A stretch of 64,000 bases of DNA, taken from contig JAJZMF010000024.1 of assembly GCA_021850325.1 (NCBI GenBank), forward strand, positions 186,001 through 250,000, read 5' to 3'. Shown here in pieces: positions 26,067-34,131 of this stretch (position 1 is its first letter; the number at the start of each line of letters is the position of its first letter). Under the pieces are notes generated by a model, which was not told where the DNA came from, searched no databases, and saw only the letters and a list, made by a program, of their open reading frames with translations. This DNA comes from Actinomycetes bacterium (lineage in GTDB: Bacteria; Actinomycetota; Acidimicrobiia; Acidimicrobiales; Palsa-688). The translations under genes and the position numbers were made by a program.

Positions 26067-27020
26067 TCAGTGCCGCACTTGGGTACCGGGCTTGCCCAGT
26101 GCTACTTCGGCGGCGGCCAGCACCTCGACTACCTGGAGGCCAAAGTGGGCGTCGCAGGGATGGGACCTGCTCCCTGCGCCCGCCGTGCCCACCAGTTGGG
26201 CCACGGCGTTCAGGTAGGCGTCCACGGCTTCGAAGGCCGTCTCTGGCCGGGTAACGGTCCCCCTGTCCCCGCGGAGGACGAACTGGTTGCCCGTGGCGGC
26301 GGCGGGCATGGTGAGGCTGAGCGATACGACACTGGTGCTGACCACGTCTGCAGGCGGCCCAGCAGCCTCGCTCCCGCGGCTGGGGCCGTGGTCGAGCAGG
26401 AGGTGGACAGTGTCGCTGCCCGTCGGCCCCCGGCGGGCGCTCAGGGCGCTGACCGGGCCGAGCACCGGGAGCAGGGCGGCCAGTGCGTGCGGCCCGACGT
26501 CCCAGAGGGCGCCCCGCTCACGCCGCCAGTTGGACGCGCCATAGGGGTTGCCCGCCTGGTAGATGTTGGCGTAGAACTCGAGGTGGCCGCTGTGCCAGGG
26601 GCCCTTGGCCGCCACTTCGTTGGTCCAGGCCTCCACGTCCGTCCGGAAGCGGGCCGTGAAGAAGACCACGGACGCCACGCCCGCCTCGTCGACAGCCTCG
26701 ACGACCTGCCTGGCACCCTCGGCCGTGAAGGACATGGGCTTGTCCATCAACAGGTGGCGGCCGGCGCGGGCGGCCCTGACCGCCAGCTCGGCCTGCACGT
26801 CGGGCGGCACGGCCAGCGCGACGGCATCGACCTCGGCCAGCATCCGGTCGAGGTCCTCGTAGGCGCGGGCCCCGAGCTGCCCTGCCACCTCGGCGGCCCG
26901 GGCCGGGCTCCGGCCCCACACCCCGACCAGTTCCGAGTGCGGGGAAGCGACCAGACCGCGCCCGTGAGCCTGGAGTGCCCAGTGTCCTGTCCCTATGAGC
27001 CCGAAGCGCAACGTCGTCAT
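26067..27020 (-). CDS. Gfo/Idh/MocA family oxidoreductase
   Basis: A 317-residue NAD(P)-dependent dehydrogenase. The Rossmann motif GLIGTGHWALQAHG is at the N-terminus; DKPMSFTAEGARQVVEAVDEAG has the conserved EKP-type lysine as DKP; GALWDVGPHAL is the C-terminal active-site motif with its histidine. The substrate is probably a sugar or inositol derivative, not determinable here. ATG 27020 is chosen because the fold begins there and AGGA lies upstream; the longer frame adds 41 low-complexity residues. It is divergent from the phosphatidyltransferase gene. Confidence 0.86.
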   Translation of the reverse strand: MTTLRFGLIGTGHWALQAHGRGLVASPHSELVGVWGRSPARAAEVAGQLGARAYEDLDRMLAEVDAVALAVPPDVQAELAVRAARAGRHLLMDKPMSFTAEGARQVVEAVDEAGVASVVFFTARFRTDVEAWTNEVAAKGPWHSGHLEFYANIYQAGNPYGASNWRRERGALWDVGPHALAALLPVLGPVSALSARRGPTGSDTVHLLLDHGPSRGSEAAGPPADVVSTSVVSLSLTMPAAATGNQFVLRGDRGTVTRPETAFEAVDAYLNAVAQLVGTAGAGSRSHPCDAHFGLQVVEVLAAAEVALGKPGTQVRH

Positions 27021-27085
27021 GCCATATCCTGCCCTGCAGCCGGGGTGGCGTGCACCCCGGGAGGGGGGTGGCGGGGTGGCCGGCA

Positions 27086-27091
27086 TATGCT
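27086..27091 (+). promoter_or_regulatory. Leaderless -10 element
   Basis: TATGCT, eight bases before GTG 27100. Confidence 0.6.
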
Positions 27092-27099
27092 CGTGTGCT

Positions 27100-27738
27100 G
27101 TGGAGGGCCCGGGTAGGCGTCGGCGGGTGCTCACCGTGCCCAACGCGCTGACCCTGGCGCGTCTGGCTTGCCTGCCCTACTTCATGTCGGTGCTGTCCAG
27201 GGGTGCTCCGAGGGACAGGACGCGCGCCGCTCTGCTGCTCAGCGCCCTCGGGGTGAGCGACGGCTTGGACGGCTACATCGCGCGTCGTTTCGACCAGGCG
27301 AGCGAGCTGGGCCGCATGGCCGACCCCCTGGTCGACCGGGTGCTCGTGGTGACGGCCGTCGCCGGGGCCATGAAGGCGAGGGCGGTGCCGCGCTGGTTCG
27401 TGGCGCTGGCCGGCGCCCGCGAGCTCAGTGCTGCCGCAGGGGCGGTCGTGCTGGCTGCGCGCGGTCGGCGGTCCGTGGAGGTGAGCCGGACGGGCAAGGC
27501 GGGGGCCTTTGCCATGATGGTGGCCCTGCCACTGTTCCTGCAGAGCACGGCGGCGGCCCACCGGCCGGCCAGGTGGCTGCGACGGGTGGCGTGGGCCCTG
27601 GCCCTGGGAGGCCAGGTGATGGCCTGGGCGGCCCTGGCCGGCTACATCAGGGAGCGGGACGAGGTCGTCGGCCCTGCCGGGGGGGCGCCGTCGCCGGCGG
27701 GGGCCGGGCTCGACGGCCCAGGTGCTGCGGCCTCGTGA
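27100..27738 (+). CDS. CDP-alcohol phosphatidyltransferase (PgsA-type)
   Basis: A 212-residue integral membrane enzyme with the CDP-alcohol phosphotransferase motif DGYIARRFDQASELGRMADP followed by LVD, matching DGx2ARx8Gx3Dx3D. The PNALTLARLACLPYF start is typical of phosphatidylglycerophosphate synthases. At least four more hydrophobic segments follow. Cardiolipin-synthase-type activity is an alternative. GTG 27100 is chosen because TATGCT lies eight bases upstream. Its place next to gcvH and a GarA-like gene recalls the mycobacterial pgsA2-gcvH-garA neighbourhood. Confidence 0.85.
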   Translation: MEGPGRRRRVLTVPNALTLARLACLPYFMSVLSRGAPRDRTRAALLLSALGVSDGLDGYIARRFDQASELGRMADPLVDRVLVVTAVAGAMKARAVPRWFVALAGARELSAAAGAVVLAARGRRSVEVSRTGKAGAFAMMVALPLFLQSTAAAHRPARWLRRVAWALALGGQVMAWAALAGYIRERDEVVGPAGGAPSPAGAGLDGPGAAAS

Positions 27739-27774
27739 CCGGCGCCGGCCGAGCGCGCAGGGTTGCCGGCCCGG

Positions 27775-27780
27775 TATGGT
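27775..27780 (+). promoter_or_regulatory. Leaderless -10 element of gcvH
   Basis: TATGGT, seven bases before GTG 27788. An ATG at 27776 lies inside this hexamer, so it is unlikely to be the start. Confidence 0.6.
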
Positions 27781-27787
27781 CGGCAGC

Positions 27788-28168
27788 GTGAACGTTCCCG
27801 AGGACCTTCGCTACAGCGCCGACCACGAATGGGCGCGCCAGGACGGCAGCCGGGTGCGGCTCGGCATCACCGATTACGCCCAGGACGCGTTGGGCGACAT
27901 CGTGTTCGTGCAGCTGCCCGAGCTGGGGGCAGAGCTGGAGGCGGGCCAGTCGATGGGCGAGCTAGAATCGACGAAGTCGGTATCCGACATGTACGCCCCT
28001 GTGCCGGGCACCGTGGTCGAGGTCAACTCGGAACTGGTCGACGCACCGCAGAGGGTCAATGAGGACCCGTACGGAGAGGGGTGGATCTGCGTAATGGAGC
28101 CAAGCTCGCCGGACGCACTGGCGGCCCTTCTCGGCCCGGCGGAGTACCGCCGGCTCATCGAGCCCTGA
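27788..28168 (+). CDS. gcvH: Glycine cleavage system H protein
   Basis: Lipoyl carrier of the glycine cleavage complex, 126 residues. The sequence NVPEDLRYSADHEWAR opens it and the lipoylation lysine is K63 in ESTKSVSDMYAP. GTG 27788 is preferred to the ATG at 27776. No gcvT or gcvP is in the window; a lipoate-ligase-like gene lies 5 kb upstream. As in mycobacteria (Rv1826), it is followed by a GarA-like FHA gene, which in those species ties glycine and glutamate metabolism to Ser/Thr kinase signalling. Confidence 0.95.
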   Translation: MNVPEDLRYSADHEWARQDGSRVRLGITDYAQDALGDIVFVQLPELGAELEAGQSMGELESTKSVSDMYAPVPGTVVEVNSELVDAPQRVNEDPYGEGWICVMEPSSPDALAALLGPAEYRRLIEP

Positions 28169-28176
28169 GGCCGGGC

Positions 28177-28704
28177 TTGTTCTGCAACCGTTGCGGCCAC
28201 CGCAACCCCGAAGGTGCGAACTTCTGTTCGAGCTGTGGGTCGGTCCTCGAACGTCCCGTCCAGGCGGCAGAGCCGGCCACGACCTCCGTCCCGGCCATGG
28301 TGATGGTCCCTGATCCCACTGGGGAGCCGGTGCAGTTGGACGCCGGCGACCTGCTCCACGGGGTGGGTGCGGACGGAGCGGTGCTCGTGGTGACCCGGGG
28401 CCCCAACTCCGGCTCGCGCTTTGTGCTCACCCCTGACGAGGTGGTCAGGATCGGCCGGCACCCCCAGAGCGACGTCTTCCTGGACGACATCACCGTCTCC
28501 CGCCGCCATGCCGTGGTGCGCCAGCACGACGGCGCCTACTGGGCAGAGGACCAGGGCTCGCTCAACGGCACCTACGTCAACCGGCGCAGCACCGAGGGTG
28601 AGGTCAGGCTTTCGAGCGGTGACGAGCTGCAGGTGGGGAAGTTCCGCCTGCTCTTCCTGGCGTACGGGCAAGGGGCCGGTCCGGTCGCCCCGGCCCGGTC
28701 CTGA
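28177..28704 (+). CDS. FHA-domain protein, GarA-like, with N-terminal zinc ribbon
   Basis: A 175-residue protein. Residues 3-20 are a zinc ribbon with CNRCG and CSSCG; residues 35-38 read TTSV, recalling the ETTSV phospho-threonine motif of mycobacterial GarA; residues about 68-165 are an FHA domain with RIGRHPQSDVFLDD, VSRRHA and GSLNGTYVNRR. In GarA the FHA domain binds the phosphorylated N-terminus and controls 2-oxoglutarate enzymes. The start is TTG 28177, with GAGG seven bases upstream, because it begins exactly at the ribbon. Position after gcvH and before two merR genes matches Rv1827. The metal-binding ribbon is the unusual part. Confidence 0.85.
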   Translation: MFCNRCGHRNPEGANFCSSCGSVLERPVQAAEPATTSVPAMVMVPDPTGEPVQLDAGDLLHGVGADGAVLVVTRGPNSGSRFVLTPDEVVRIGRHPQSDVFLDDITVSRRHAVVRQHDGAYWAEDQGSLNGTYVNRRSTEGEVRLSSGDELQVGKFRLLFLAYGQGAGPVAPARS

Positions 28705-28724
28705 GCGGGCAGGCCGGGGGGCGC

Positions 28725-29663
28725 ATGGCGAGCAGGTCGCACCTGTCGATAGGGGAGGTCCTCTCGCTCCTGCAAGAGGAGTTCCCCGACGTCACGATCT
28801 CCAAGATCCGGTTCCTGGAGAGCCAGGGCCTGGTGGACCCGGAGCGGACACCATCTGGCTACCGCAAGTTCTACGAGGACGACATCGACCGGCTGCGCTG
28901 GGTGCTGCGCCAGCAGAGGGACGCTTTCCTGCCTCTCAAGGTCATCAAAGGACGCCTCGAAGGCCAGGCGGACCAGTTGGGCCCCGAGGAGGAGCCCGAG
29001 GCGCCGGTGCTGCGTCCGGTTGCAGACGAGGCGGCACCGGCTGGCGACCCCGGGGCGGCCGGCGCACCGGCCAACGGGTCGGCCCCAGCGCCCGTGCCCC
29101 CGGGCACGGGCGAGGGGCAGCTGTTCGAGGTGGCACCGGCCCCGAGCGCAGCCGGCGCGCCCGGTGAGGCGCGCCAGGCTGCGGGAGAGCGCCGGTCAAG
29201 AGGTGGGCGTGCCGGGGCAGCCGCCGAGGGCGCTGCCCAGGGGCGCCGGGCGAGGGCGGGGGAAGAGCGCGGAGAGGCCGTCGGCGAAGCCCACGAGCTG
29301 TCGCTCGAGGAGCTGGTACGGGCTGCCGGGGTGGACGTCGCAATGGTGCAGGAGCTGGAGCGGTTCGGGCTCGTGACCCCCAGGACCAGGGGCGGTATCG
29401 CCTACTACGGGGCCGAGGCGGAGGTCATAGCCAGGGTGGCGGCCGGCTTTGCCCGCCACGGGGTGGAAGCCAGGCACCTGCGGGCCTACAAAGGGGCAGC
29501 CGAGCGTGAGGCTGGCCTGGTCCAGCAGGTCGTCATGCCGCTGGTGCGCCAGCGCAACCCCGAGGCCCGTCAGGCGGCCCGGGCCGCGGTCGAAGAGCTC
29601 TCGCAGCTCGGTGGCGAGCTGAGGGCTGCGCTGCTGAGCGCGGCGCTGGGCGAACTGCGCTAG
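28725..29663 (+). CDS. MerR-family regulator with long linker (Rv1828-like)
   Basis: A 312-residue DNA-binding protein. The N-terminal MerR domain (LSIGEVLSLLQEEFPDVTISKIRFLESQGLV, then RTPSGYRKFYEDDIDRLRWVL) is followed by about 110 residues of Ala/Gly/Pro/Arg-rich linker, then a C-terminal helical domain that itself looks like a degenerate MerR head (LSLEELVRAAGVDVAMVQELERFGLVTPRTRGG). This is the layout of mycobacterial Rv1828. No effector-binding cysteines are seen. It is the first of two merR genes flanking the DUF151 gene. Confidence 0.88.
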   Translation: MASRSHLSIGEVLSLLQEEFPDVTISKIRFLESQGLVDPERTPSGYRKFYEDDIDRLRWVLRQQRDAFLPLKVIKGRLEGQADQLGPEEEPEAPVLRPVADEAAPAGDPGAAGAPANGSAPAPVPPGTGEGQLFEVAPAPSAAGAPGEARQAAGERRSRGGRAGAAAEGAAQGRRARAGEERGEAVGEAHELSLEELVRAAGVDVAMVQELERFGLVTPRTRGGIAYYGAEAEVIARVAAGFARHGVEARHLRAYKGAAEREAGLVQQVVMPLVRQRNPEARQAARAAVEELSQLGGELRAALLSAALGELR

Positions 29664-29700
29664 AGGTGCCGGCGGCTGCCGGCTGCGCTGCCGGCGGTTG

Positions 29701-29706
29701 TAACGT
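29701..29706 (+). promoter_or_regulatory. Leaderless -10 element
   Basis: TAACGT, six bases before ATG 29713. Confidence 0.6.
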
Positions 29707-29712
29707 TCAGAC

Positions 29713-30210
29713 ATGGTAGAGATGCACCTCTCCGCCGTGAGGGTCGAGCTCCCCGCCAACGTGCCGATCCTGCTCCTGCAAGAGGCGGCCGGGGACCGTA
29801 CCCTGCCCATCTACATCGGTCGGCCGGAGGCGGAGGCCATCGCCGGGGCCCTGCAGGGCGTCGTGACCAAGCGGCCCATGACCCACGACCTGATGCGGGA
29901 CATCCTGACCGAGCTGAGCGTGGTCCTCGAGCACGTCGTCATCACCGAGCTCAAGGACCAGACCTTCTATGCCGAGCTGCGCCTGCGACGGGGCAGCACC
30001 AGCTATGCGGTGAGCGCCCGGCCCTCGGACGCCATTGCGCTCGCCATCCGGGCGGGGGCCACCATCTACGCCGAAGAGGCTCTGCTCGACGCCGAAGGCA
30101 TCGTGATCTCGCAGCGGGAGGAGCCGGAGGAGGGGGCCGAGGGCGACGAGCTGGTGGCCCAGTTCCACGAGTTCCTCGAGGGCGTGCGGCCGGAGGACTT
30201 CGACAAGTAG
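29713..30210 (+). CDS. DUF151 / bifunctional-nuclease-domain protein
   Basis: A 165-residue protein of the DUF151 family. It has RTLPIYIGRPEAEAIAGAL, RPMTHDLMRDIL and the SARPSDAIALAIRAGATIYA signature. In plants and some bacteria the fold shows nuclease activity; in actinobacteria the role is unknown, but the gene is fixed between two merR genes (Rv1829 in mycobacteria). The acidic tail, PEEGAEGDELVAQFHEFLEG, is usual. Its own -10 lies six bases from ATG 29713. Confidence 0.9.
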   Translation: MVEMHLSAVRVELPANVPILLLQEAAGDRTLPIYIGRPEAEAIAGALQGVVTKRPMTHDLMRDILTELSVVLEHVVITELKDQTFYAELRLRRGSTSYAVSARPSDAIALAIRAGATIYAEEALLDAEGIVISQREEPEEGAEGDELVAQFHEFLEGVRPEDFDK

Positions 30211-30310
30211 GCCCTCACCCGGGTGAGCGGCCGGTCCGGCACCCGGGTGACAGGGTGCCGGGCGCCCCGGCCCTTGCGCTCTGCCCGGACGCGGGCCACA
30301 CTGGTGTAAC

Positions 30311-30316
30311 TACCGT
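30311..30316 (+). promoter_or_regulatory. Leaderless -10 element
   Basis: TACCGT, seven bases before ATG 30324. Confidence 0.5.
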
Positions 30317-30323
30317 TCTGTCG

Positions 30324-30884
30324 ATGGGAGGTCGTGTGGAGCGCCAGGGCAGTGACCGACCGGTCGCAGGGACGGGCAGCGCCGACGAGGGCTTCCGCGG
30401 CCCCCAGGTCTGCAACATCGTGGGCATCACCTACCGCCAGCTCGACTACTGGGCGCGGACCGACCTGTTGCGCCCGTCGATCAGCGACGCCAGGGGCAGT
30501 GGCACCCAGAGGGTGTACTCCTACACCGACCTGTTGCAGCTCAAGGTGATCAAGCAGCTACTGGACGCCGGGGTCTCCCTGCGCTCCACGCGTCGGGCGA
30601 TCGAGTGCCTGCGAGCGTCAGGTGCACCCGTAGCAAGTGCCAGCCTGGTGATAGCAGACGACCGGAGCGTCCTCGCCCACTCGGGCGAGGAGCTGTTCGA
30701 CCTCCTGCGGGGCGGCCAGGGCGTGCTGAGCATCGTCCTGGGCATGGACAGGATCGTCTCCGAGGTCGAGGCCGCCATCACGGGGCTCGCCGACGCGGGC
30801 GGCTCGGGCCGGTCGGCGACGGCGTCGCGGCAGGGGCCGCCCAGCGTGGCCCCGTCTCCGATGGAGGCAGCGGGTTCCCTTTGA
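30324..30884 (+). CDS. MerR-family regulator (Rv1830-like)
   Basis: A 186-residue regulator. The HTH begins FRGPQVCNIVGITYRQLDYWARTDLLRPS and continues RVYSYTDLLQLKVIKQLLDAGVSL, the FlhC/Rv1830-type MerR signature where YRQLDYW replaces the usual YYE. A C-terminal domain of about 90 residues probably dimerises. ATG 30324 fits a TACCGT -10 seven bases upstream; GTG 30336 behind GGGAGG is an alternative. Conserved position after DUF151 suggests a shared, still unknown, pathway possibly linked to growth control. Confidence 0.88.
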   Translation: MGGRVERQGSDRPVAGTGSADEGFRGPQVCNIVGITYRQLDYWARTDLLRPSISDARGSGTQRVYSYTDLLQLKVIKQLLDAGVSLRSTRRAIECLRASGAPVASASLVIADDRSVLAHSGEELFDLLRGGQGVLSIVLGMDRIVSEVEAAITGLADAGGSGRSATASRQGPPSVAPSPMEAAGSL

Positions 30885-30945
30885 GCAGCACGCCGCAGCG
30901 CCGGGCCCGGGCTGTCCGGGGGTCACCCGGCAGGAGAGCGGTCGG

Positions 30946-31827
30946 GTGAGTGCGACCGGGGTACTGCTGGACATGGGCGACGGGCGCCAGCTCGAAGTAC
31001 GGGTGAGCGGGCCGGAAGGTGCCCTGCCCCTGCTCTTCCTCCATGCGACCCCGGGGGCCGCGGCGCCGGTGCGTGCCATCGAGCGGGCTGTGCACGAGCG
31101 GGGCATGCGGATGGTCACTTTTGCCCGCGCTGGGTACGGGGCTTCGACCCGCCTGCGGGGGCGCAGGGTGGTCGATGTCGTCCCCGATGCGGCAGCCGTC
31201 CTGGAGCACCTGGGGGCCGGCAGCTGCCTGGTGGCGGGCTGGTCGGGAGGGGGCCCTCATGCGCTCGCCTGCGCTGCCCGCCTGGGAGGTGTGCGGGCCG
31301 CTCTCGTGATCGCCGGGGTGGCCCCGTTCGACGCGGACGAGCTGGACTGGATGGAGGGTATGGCCCAGGACAACGTCGAGCACTTCGAAGCCGCCCTCGA
31401 GGGTGAGGCAGCTCTGCGTCCCTACCTGGAGGCGGCCCGCGACCGTCTCGTGAGCGTGCCAGCCGATGGCGTCCGTGCCTCGCTGGGCCCGTTGCTGGCC
31501 GAGGCGGACAAGGCGGTGGTCACCGGCGAGTTCGCCGAGGACATGGCTTCCACCTACCACGAGGGGCTGCGCGGAGGGGCCGACGGTTGGGTGGACGACA
31601 ACCTGGCCCTGGTGAGCGGGTGGGGGTTCGAGGTGGAGGAGGTCTCTCCGCCCACGGTGCTCTGGCAGGGGGACCGCGACCTGATGGTCCCCTTCTCGCA
31701 CGGGCAGTGGTTGGCCGCCCGGGCCCCCGGTGCCCGCGTCTACCTCGAGGCGGGGGAAGGCCACCTCTCGTTCGTCGCCGGCACCATCGGCCGGCTGTTG
31801 GACGCCCTGGTCGAGGTCGCCGCCTGA
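30946..31827 (+). CDS. Alpha/beta-fold hydrolase
   Basis: A 293-residue esterase/lipase-like protein. The nucleophile elbow is GWSGGGPHAL, the acid is in GDRDLMVP and the histidine in EGHLSF; the oxyanion region reads HATPGAAAP. No signal peptide is present. The family includes proline iminopeptidases, esterases and haloalkane-type hydrolases, and I cannot tell which. GTG 30946 follows AGGAGAG seven bases upstream. It converges on the RodZ-tail-like gene. Confidence 0.85.
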   Translation: MSATGVLLDMGDGRQLEVRVSGPEGALPLLFLHATPGAAAPVRAIERAVHERGMRMVTFARAGYGASTRLRGRRVVDVVPDAAAVLEHLGAGSCLVAGWSGGGPHALACAARLGGVRAALVIAGVAPFDADELDWMEGMAQDNVEHFEAALEGEAALRPYLEAARDRLVSVPADGVRASLGPLLAEADKAVVTGEFAEDMASTYHEGLRGGADGWVDDNLALVSGWGFEVEEVSPPTVLWQGDRDLMVPFSHGQWLAARAPGARVYLEAGEGHLSFVAGTIGRLLDALVEVAA

Positions 31828-31890
31828 GCCAGGCACACCAGGGCGGCGGTCGGGCCAGCCGTGGGCGGGGCCCGTCGGGTGCTGCGACGA

Positions 31891-31909
31891 TGCCGGGGGC
31901 GCCCCGGCA
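31891..31909. terminator. Hairpin between convergent genes
   Basis: TGCCGGGG and CCCCGGCA form an eight-base stem with a three-base loop, midway between the hydrolase stop and the end of the leftward gene at 31933. Confidence 0.6.
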
Positions 31910-31932
31910 CCAGGTGCCGGCCCGGGGGGCCG

Positions 31933-33303
31933 TCAGCCCAAGCTGAACTGGAGGTTCACGGGGACGCCCTGGTTGGCGCCGGGCACCGCCATCTGGGTGC
32001 CGTTCACGCTCACCTTCACGTGAGGGGGGTCGCCCAGGCGCATCCACGCCGGGCCGGTCACCGAGGACCGTTGGCCCGCGTCCAGGATGCCCTCGTAGAC
32101 GACCTGGCCTCTGGGGCTGCCCGCCCTGACCTCGATCCAGCACGGCCCGTTGGCGCTCACGACGATGGAGGCCGATGGTTGGGTCAGCTGGTAGGTGGCC
32201 GTGCCGGCACTACTGGAGACAAGGGTGGCGGGCCGAGGCGGGAGCGTCGTCGTGGTGGTGGGCGGGGCGGTCGTGGCCGTGGTCCTGGCTGTGCGCCCGG
32301 TCGTAGGGCCAGCCGAGGCGCCAGGGCCGGGGGAGGGCGTGGCCCGAGGGTAGGTTGCCGCACCCCGGGTGGGGGAGGGCCGCAGGGCGAGCACAGCAAC
32401 GGTGGCTGCCCCTAGGAGCGCCACGGAACCGGCCACTGCGAGGACGGGCTTCATCGGGACCGGGCGACGGCCACCGGGGGCGGACCGGGGGACGGCTGGT
32501 GCCGGCCCCGGACCAGGGGGGAGGGTGCCCTCGGTGCGGGGCAGTTGGTCGGTCCCGGGGACTGTCTCGGCATCCTGGCCGGCCCGGGGCCCTGCAACCC
32601 GGGCCGTGAGCTCAGGGACAGGCTCAGGAGCCGGGACCTCGACGGCGGCCGGGACCTCGACGGCGGCTGGGGCCTCGACCGCGGCCGGGGCCTCGACGGC
32701 GGCCGGGGCCGGCCCGGGGCCCCCTTGGGTGCCTGGCCCCGGCGCGGCCAGGTCGTCGAAGTACATGAGGCGCCGCCGCTCGCCCTTCTTCTGGGCGCGG
32801 TGCGCAGGCAGGTTGCCACGCCCTGCGGCGCGGCCGCTCCGGGGCGCGTCGGCACCGGGCGGGGGAGGCACCGCGGGCAGTACACGGGTGGCCTCGGGGT
32901 CGTCCGGGCAGGCTCCGGAGGGCCAGGCCTGACGGGCGGTGTTGGCGACGACCGCGTCCAGGGCCGCCGCCGAGGCCGAGCTGCGTGACGGGCGTCGGAA
33001 GGGTGACGCGGCCCGGCTGCCGGCGCGACCCAAGGGCCTGGGCGGTGGGAGCCGTTCCGGCACCCGCTCCCCGCCCGGGGCCGCTATCAGCCTGACGTGG
33101 GCCTGAGCGCCGTTCCCACTGCCCGCGTCGGCCCCGGCAGAGCGGGCCCCCGAGGGACCTGAGGACTGGGTGATGCCCGCCAGGGTGTCGAGGGCGTGAC
33201 GGTGCCGCTCGAGGGTACGGCCCCGGCCCCAGGCCCGACGGGCGAGGGGGAGCGATGCGGCCAGGACAGGCACAGCGACCAGAACGACGATCAGGGTCCC
33301 CAT
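31933..33303 (-). CDS. Membrane protein with RodZ-like DUF4115 C-terminal domain
   Basis: A 456-residue protein with a hydrophobic N-terminus (LIVVLVAVPVLAASLPLA), a 270-residue disordered Pro/Ala/Glu-rich cytosolic stretch, a second membrane helix (VLAVAGSVALLGAATVAVLAL), a Thr/Pro-rich linker with a run of threonines, and a final beta-domain: SIVVSANGPCWIEVRAG, VVYEGILDAGQRSSVTGPAWMRLGDPPHVKVSVNG. That domain is DUF4115 as in RodZ, though the RodZ helix-turn-helix is absent. A link to the cell envelope is likely but not shown. The middle carries four 18-base coding repeats. Confidence 0.75.
   Translation of the reverse strand: MGTLIVVLVAVPVLAASLPLARRAWGRGRTLERHRHALDTLAGITQSSGPSGARSAGADAGSGNGAQAHVRLIAAPGGERVPERLPPPRPLGRAGSRAASPFRRPSRSSASAAALDAVVANTARQAWPSGACPDDPEATRVLPAVPPPPGADAPRSGRAAGRGNLPAHRAQKKGERRRLMYFDDLAAPGPGTQGGPGPAPAAVEAPAAVEAPAAVEVPAAVEVPAPEPVPELTARVAGPRAGQDAETVPGTDQLPRTEGTLPPGPGPAPAVPRSAPGGRRPVPMKPVLAVAGSVALLGAATVAVLALRPSPTRGAATYPRATPSPGPGASAGPTTGRTARTTATTAPPTTTTTLPPRPATLVSSSAGTATYQLTQPSASIVVSANGPCWIEVRAGSPRGQVVYEGILDAGQRSSVTGPAWMRLGDPPHVKVSVNGTQMAVPGANQGVPVNLQFSLG
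32633..32704. repeat. Four 18-base tandem repeats coding for AAVE(V/A)P
   Basis: Units start at 32633, 32651, 32669 and 32687, each close to GGGACCTCGACGGCGGCC. On the coding (reverse) strand they give Ala-Ala-Val-Glu-Val/Ala-Pro hexapeptides in the disordered linker; copy number probably varies between strains. Confidence 0.9.
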
Positions 33304-33403
33304 ATGTGCTCCTTAATCACGCCGCATGCCCGTCCGTTTCAACCTTAGGGCAGCGCACCGTGGTAGCAGTCAGTGGGCCTGGCCCGGCGGGGCCCCCAGT
33401 GGC

Positions 33404-33409
33404 TAGCCT
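33404..33409 (+). promoter_or_regulatory. Leaderless -10 element
   Basis: TAGCCT, eight bases before GTG 33418. Confidence 0.55.
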
Positions 33410-33417
33410 CCTCGGGC

Positions 33418-34131
33418 GTGGCCGGCCCAGTGCGTCCCTACCCTGGCTGGCCTGCCCGGCCAGGTCCGCGCGGGGCCACCGTGCCTGGCTGGCGGGCGGG
33501 CGCGGCAGTGCTCCTCGGGTTTGCCGCCGGAGCGGTCCCGGTGTCGAACATCGCGGCCCGCTGGTTGAGGGGGACCGACCTGCGCCAGGTGGGGACGGGG
33601 ACCGTCTCGGGGACCGGCCTGGCCCGGGTGGCAGGGGCCCGGGCTGTGATGGTGGCGGGCGTCTTCGAGCTGGCCAAGGGGGCGCTGGGGCCGTTCGTGG
33701 CCGGCGAGGCCCCCTGGCCCCGGGCACTGGCCGGCGCGGCGGCGGTCGTGGGCCACAACTGGTCACCGTGGCTCGGAGGGGCCGGCGGGCGGGGGGTCGC
33801 ACCCTCGATGGGGGCGCTGCTGGTGAGCGCCCCCGTCGGGGCGGCCCTGCTGGCCGGCGGCCTGGTGGCCGGGCGTCTCCTCGGTGAGACGGCTCTGGGG
33901 TGCCTGGCCTCCTATGTCTGCCTGGTGCCCGTGGCCCGCAGGGTGCACGGCCCGTCCGGTGCCCTCGCCGCAGGCGCACTGCTGGTCCCGGTGCTGTTGA
34001 AGCGGTTGACGGGCAACGAACCGGCCCGGAGGCCCTTGGTACGGGCCTATGCCTACCGGCTCCTGTTCGACCGCGACACCCTGAGCCGGGCGCCCGGAGC
34101 GCGCAACGGGGCAGGAGGTGGGCCGAGCTGA
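33418..34131 (+). CDS. PlsY-like glycerol-3-phosphate acyltransferase, divergent
   Basis: A 237-residue multi-pass membrane protein with the architecture of PlsY, which acylates glycerol 3-phosphate from acyl-phosphate. Motif 1 is altered: GAVPVSNIAARWLRGTDLRQ is followed by VGTGTVSGTGLAR where PlsY has GSGNxGATNxxR. Motif 2 is recognisable in VGHNWSPWLGGAGGRGVAPSMG (usual HxFPxFLxFKGGKGVAT). These changes hit conserved active-site residues, so it may have another substrate or lack activity. The start is GTG 33418. Its stop overlaps the degV start. Confidence 0.7.
   Translation: MAGPVRPYPGWPARPGPRGATVPGWRAGAAVLLGFAAGAVPVSNIAARWLRGTDLRQVGTGTVSGTGLARVAGARAVMVAGVFELAKGALGPFVAGEAPWPRALAGAAAVVGHNWSPWLGGAGGRGVAPSMGALLVSAPVGAALLAGGLVAGRLLGETALGCLASYVCLVPVARRVHGPSGALAAGALLVPVLLKRLTGNEPARRPLVRAYAYRLLFDRDTLSRAPGARNGAGGGPS

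Noticed and set aside
32633-32704. CRISPR-like spacing of 18-base repeats
   Set aside because: The units are contiguous without spacers and encode an in-frame Ala/Val/Glu/Pro repeat.
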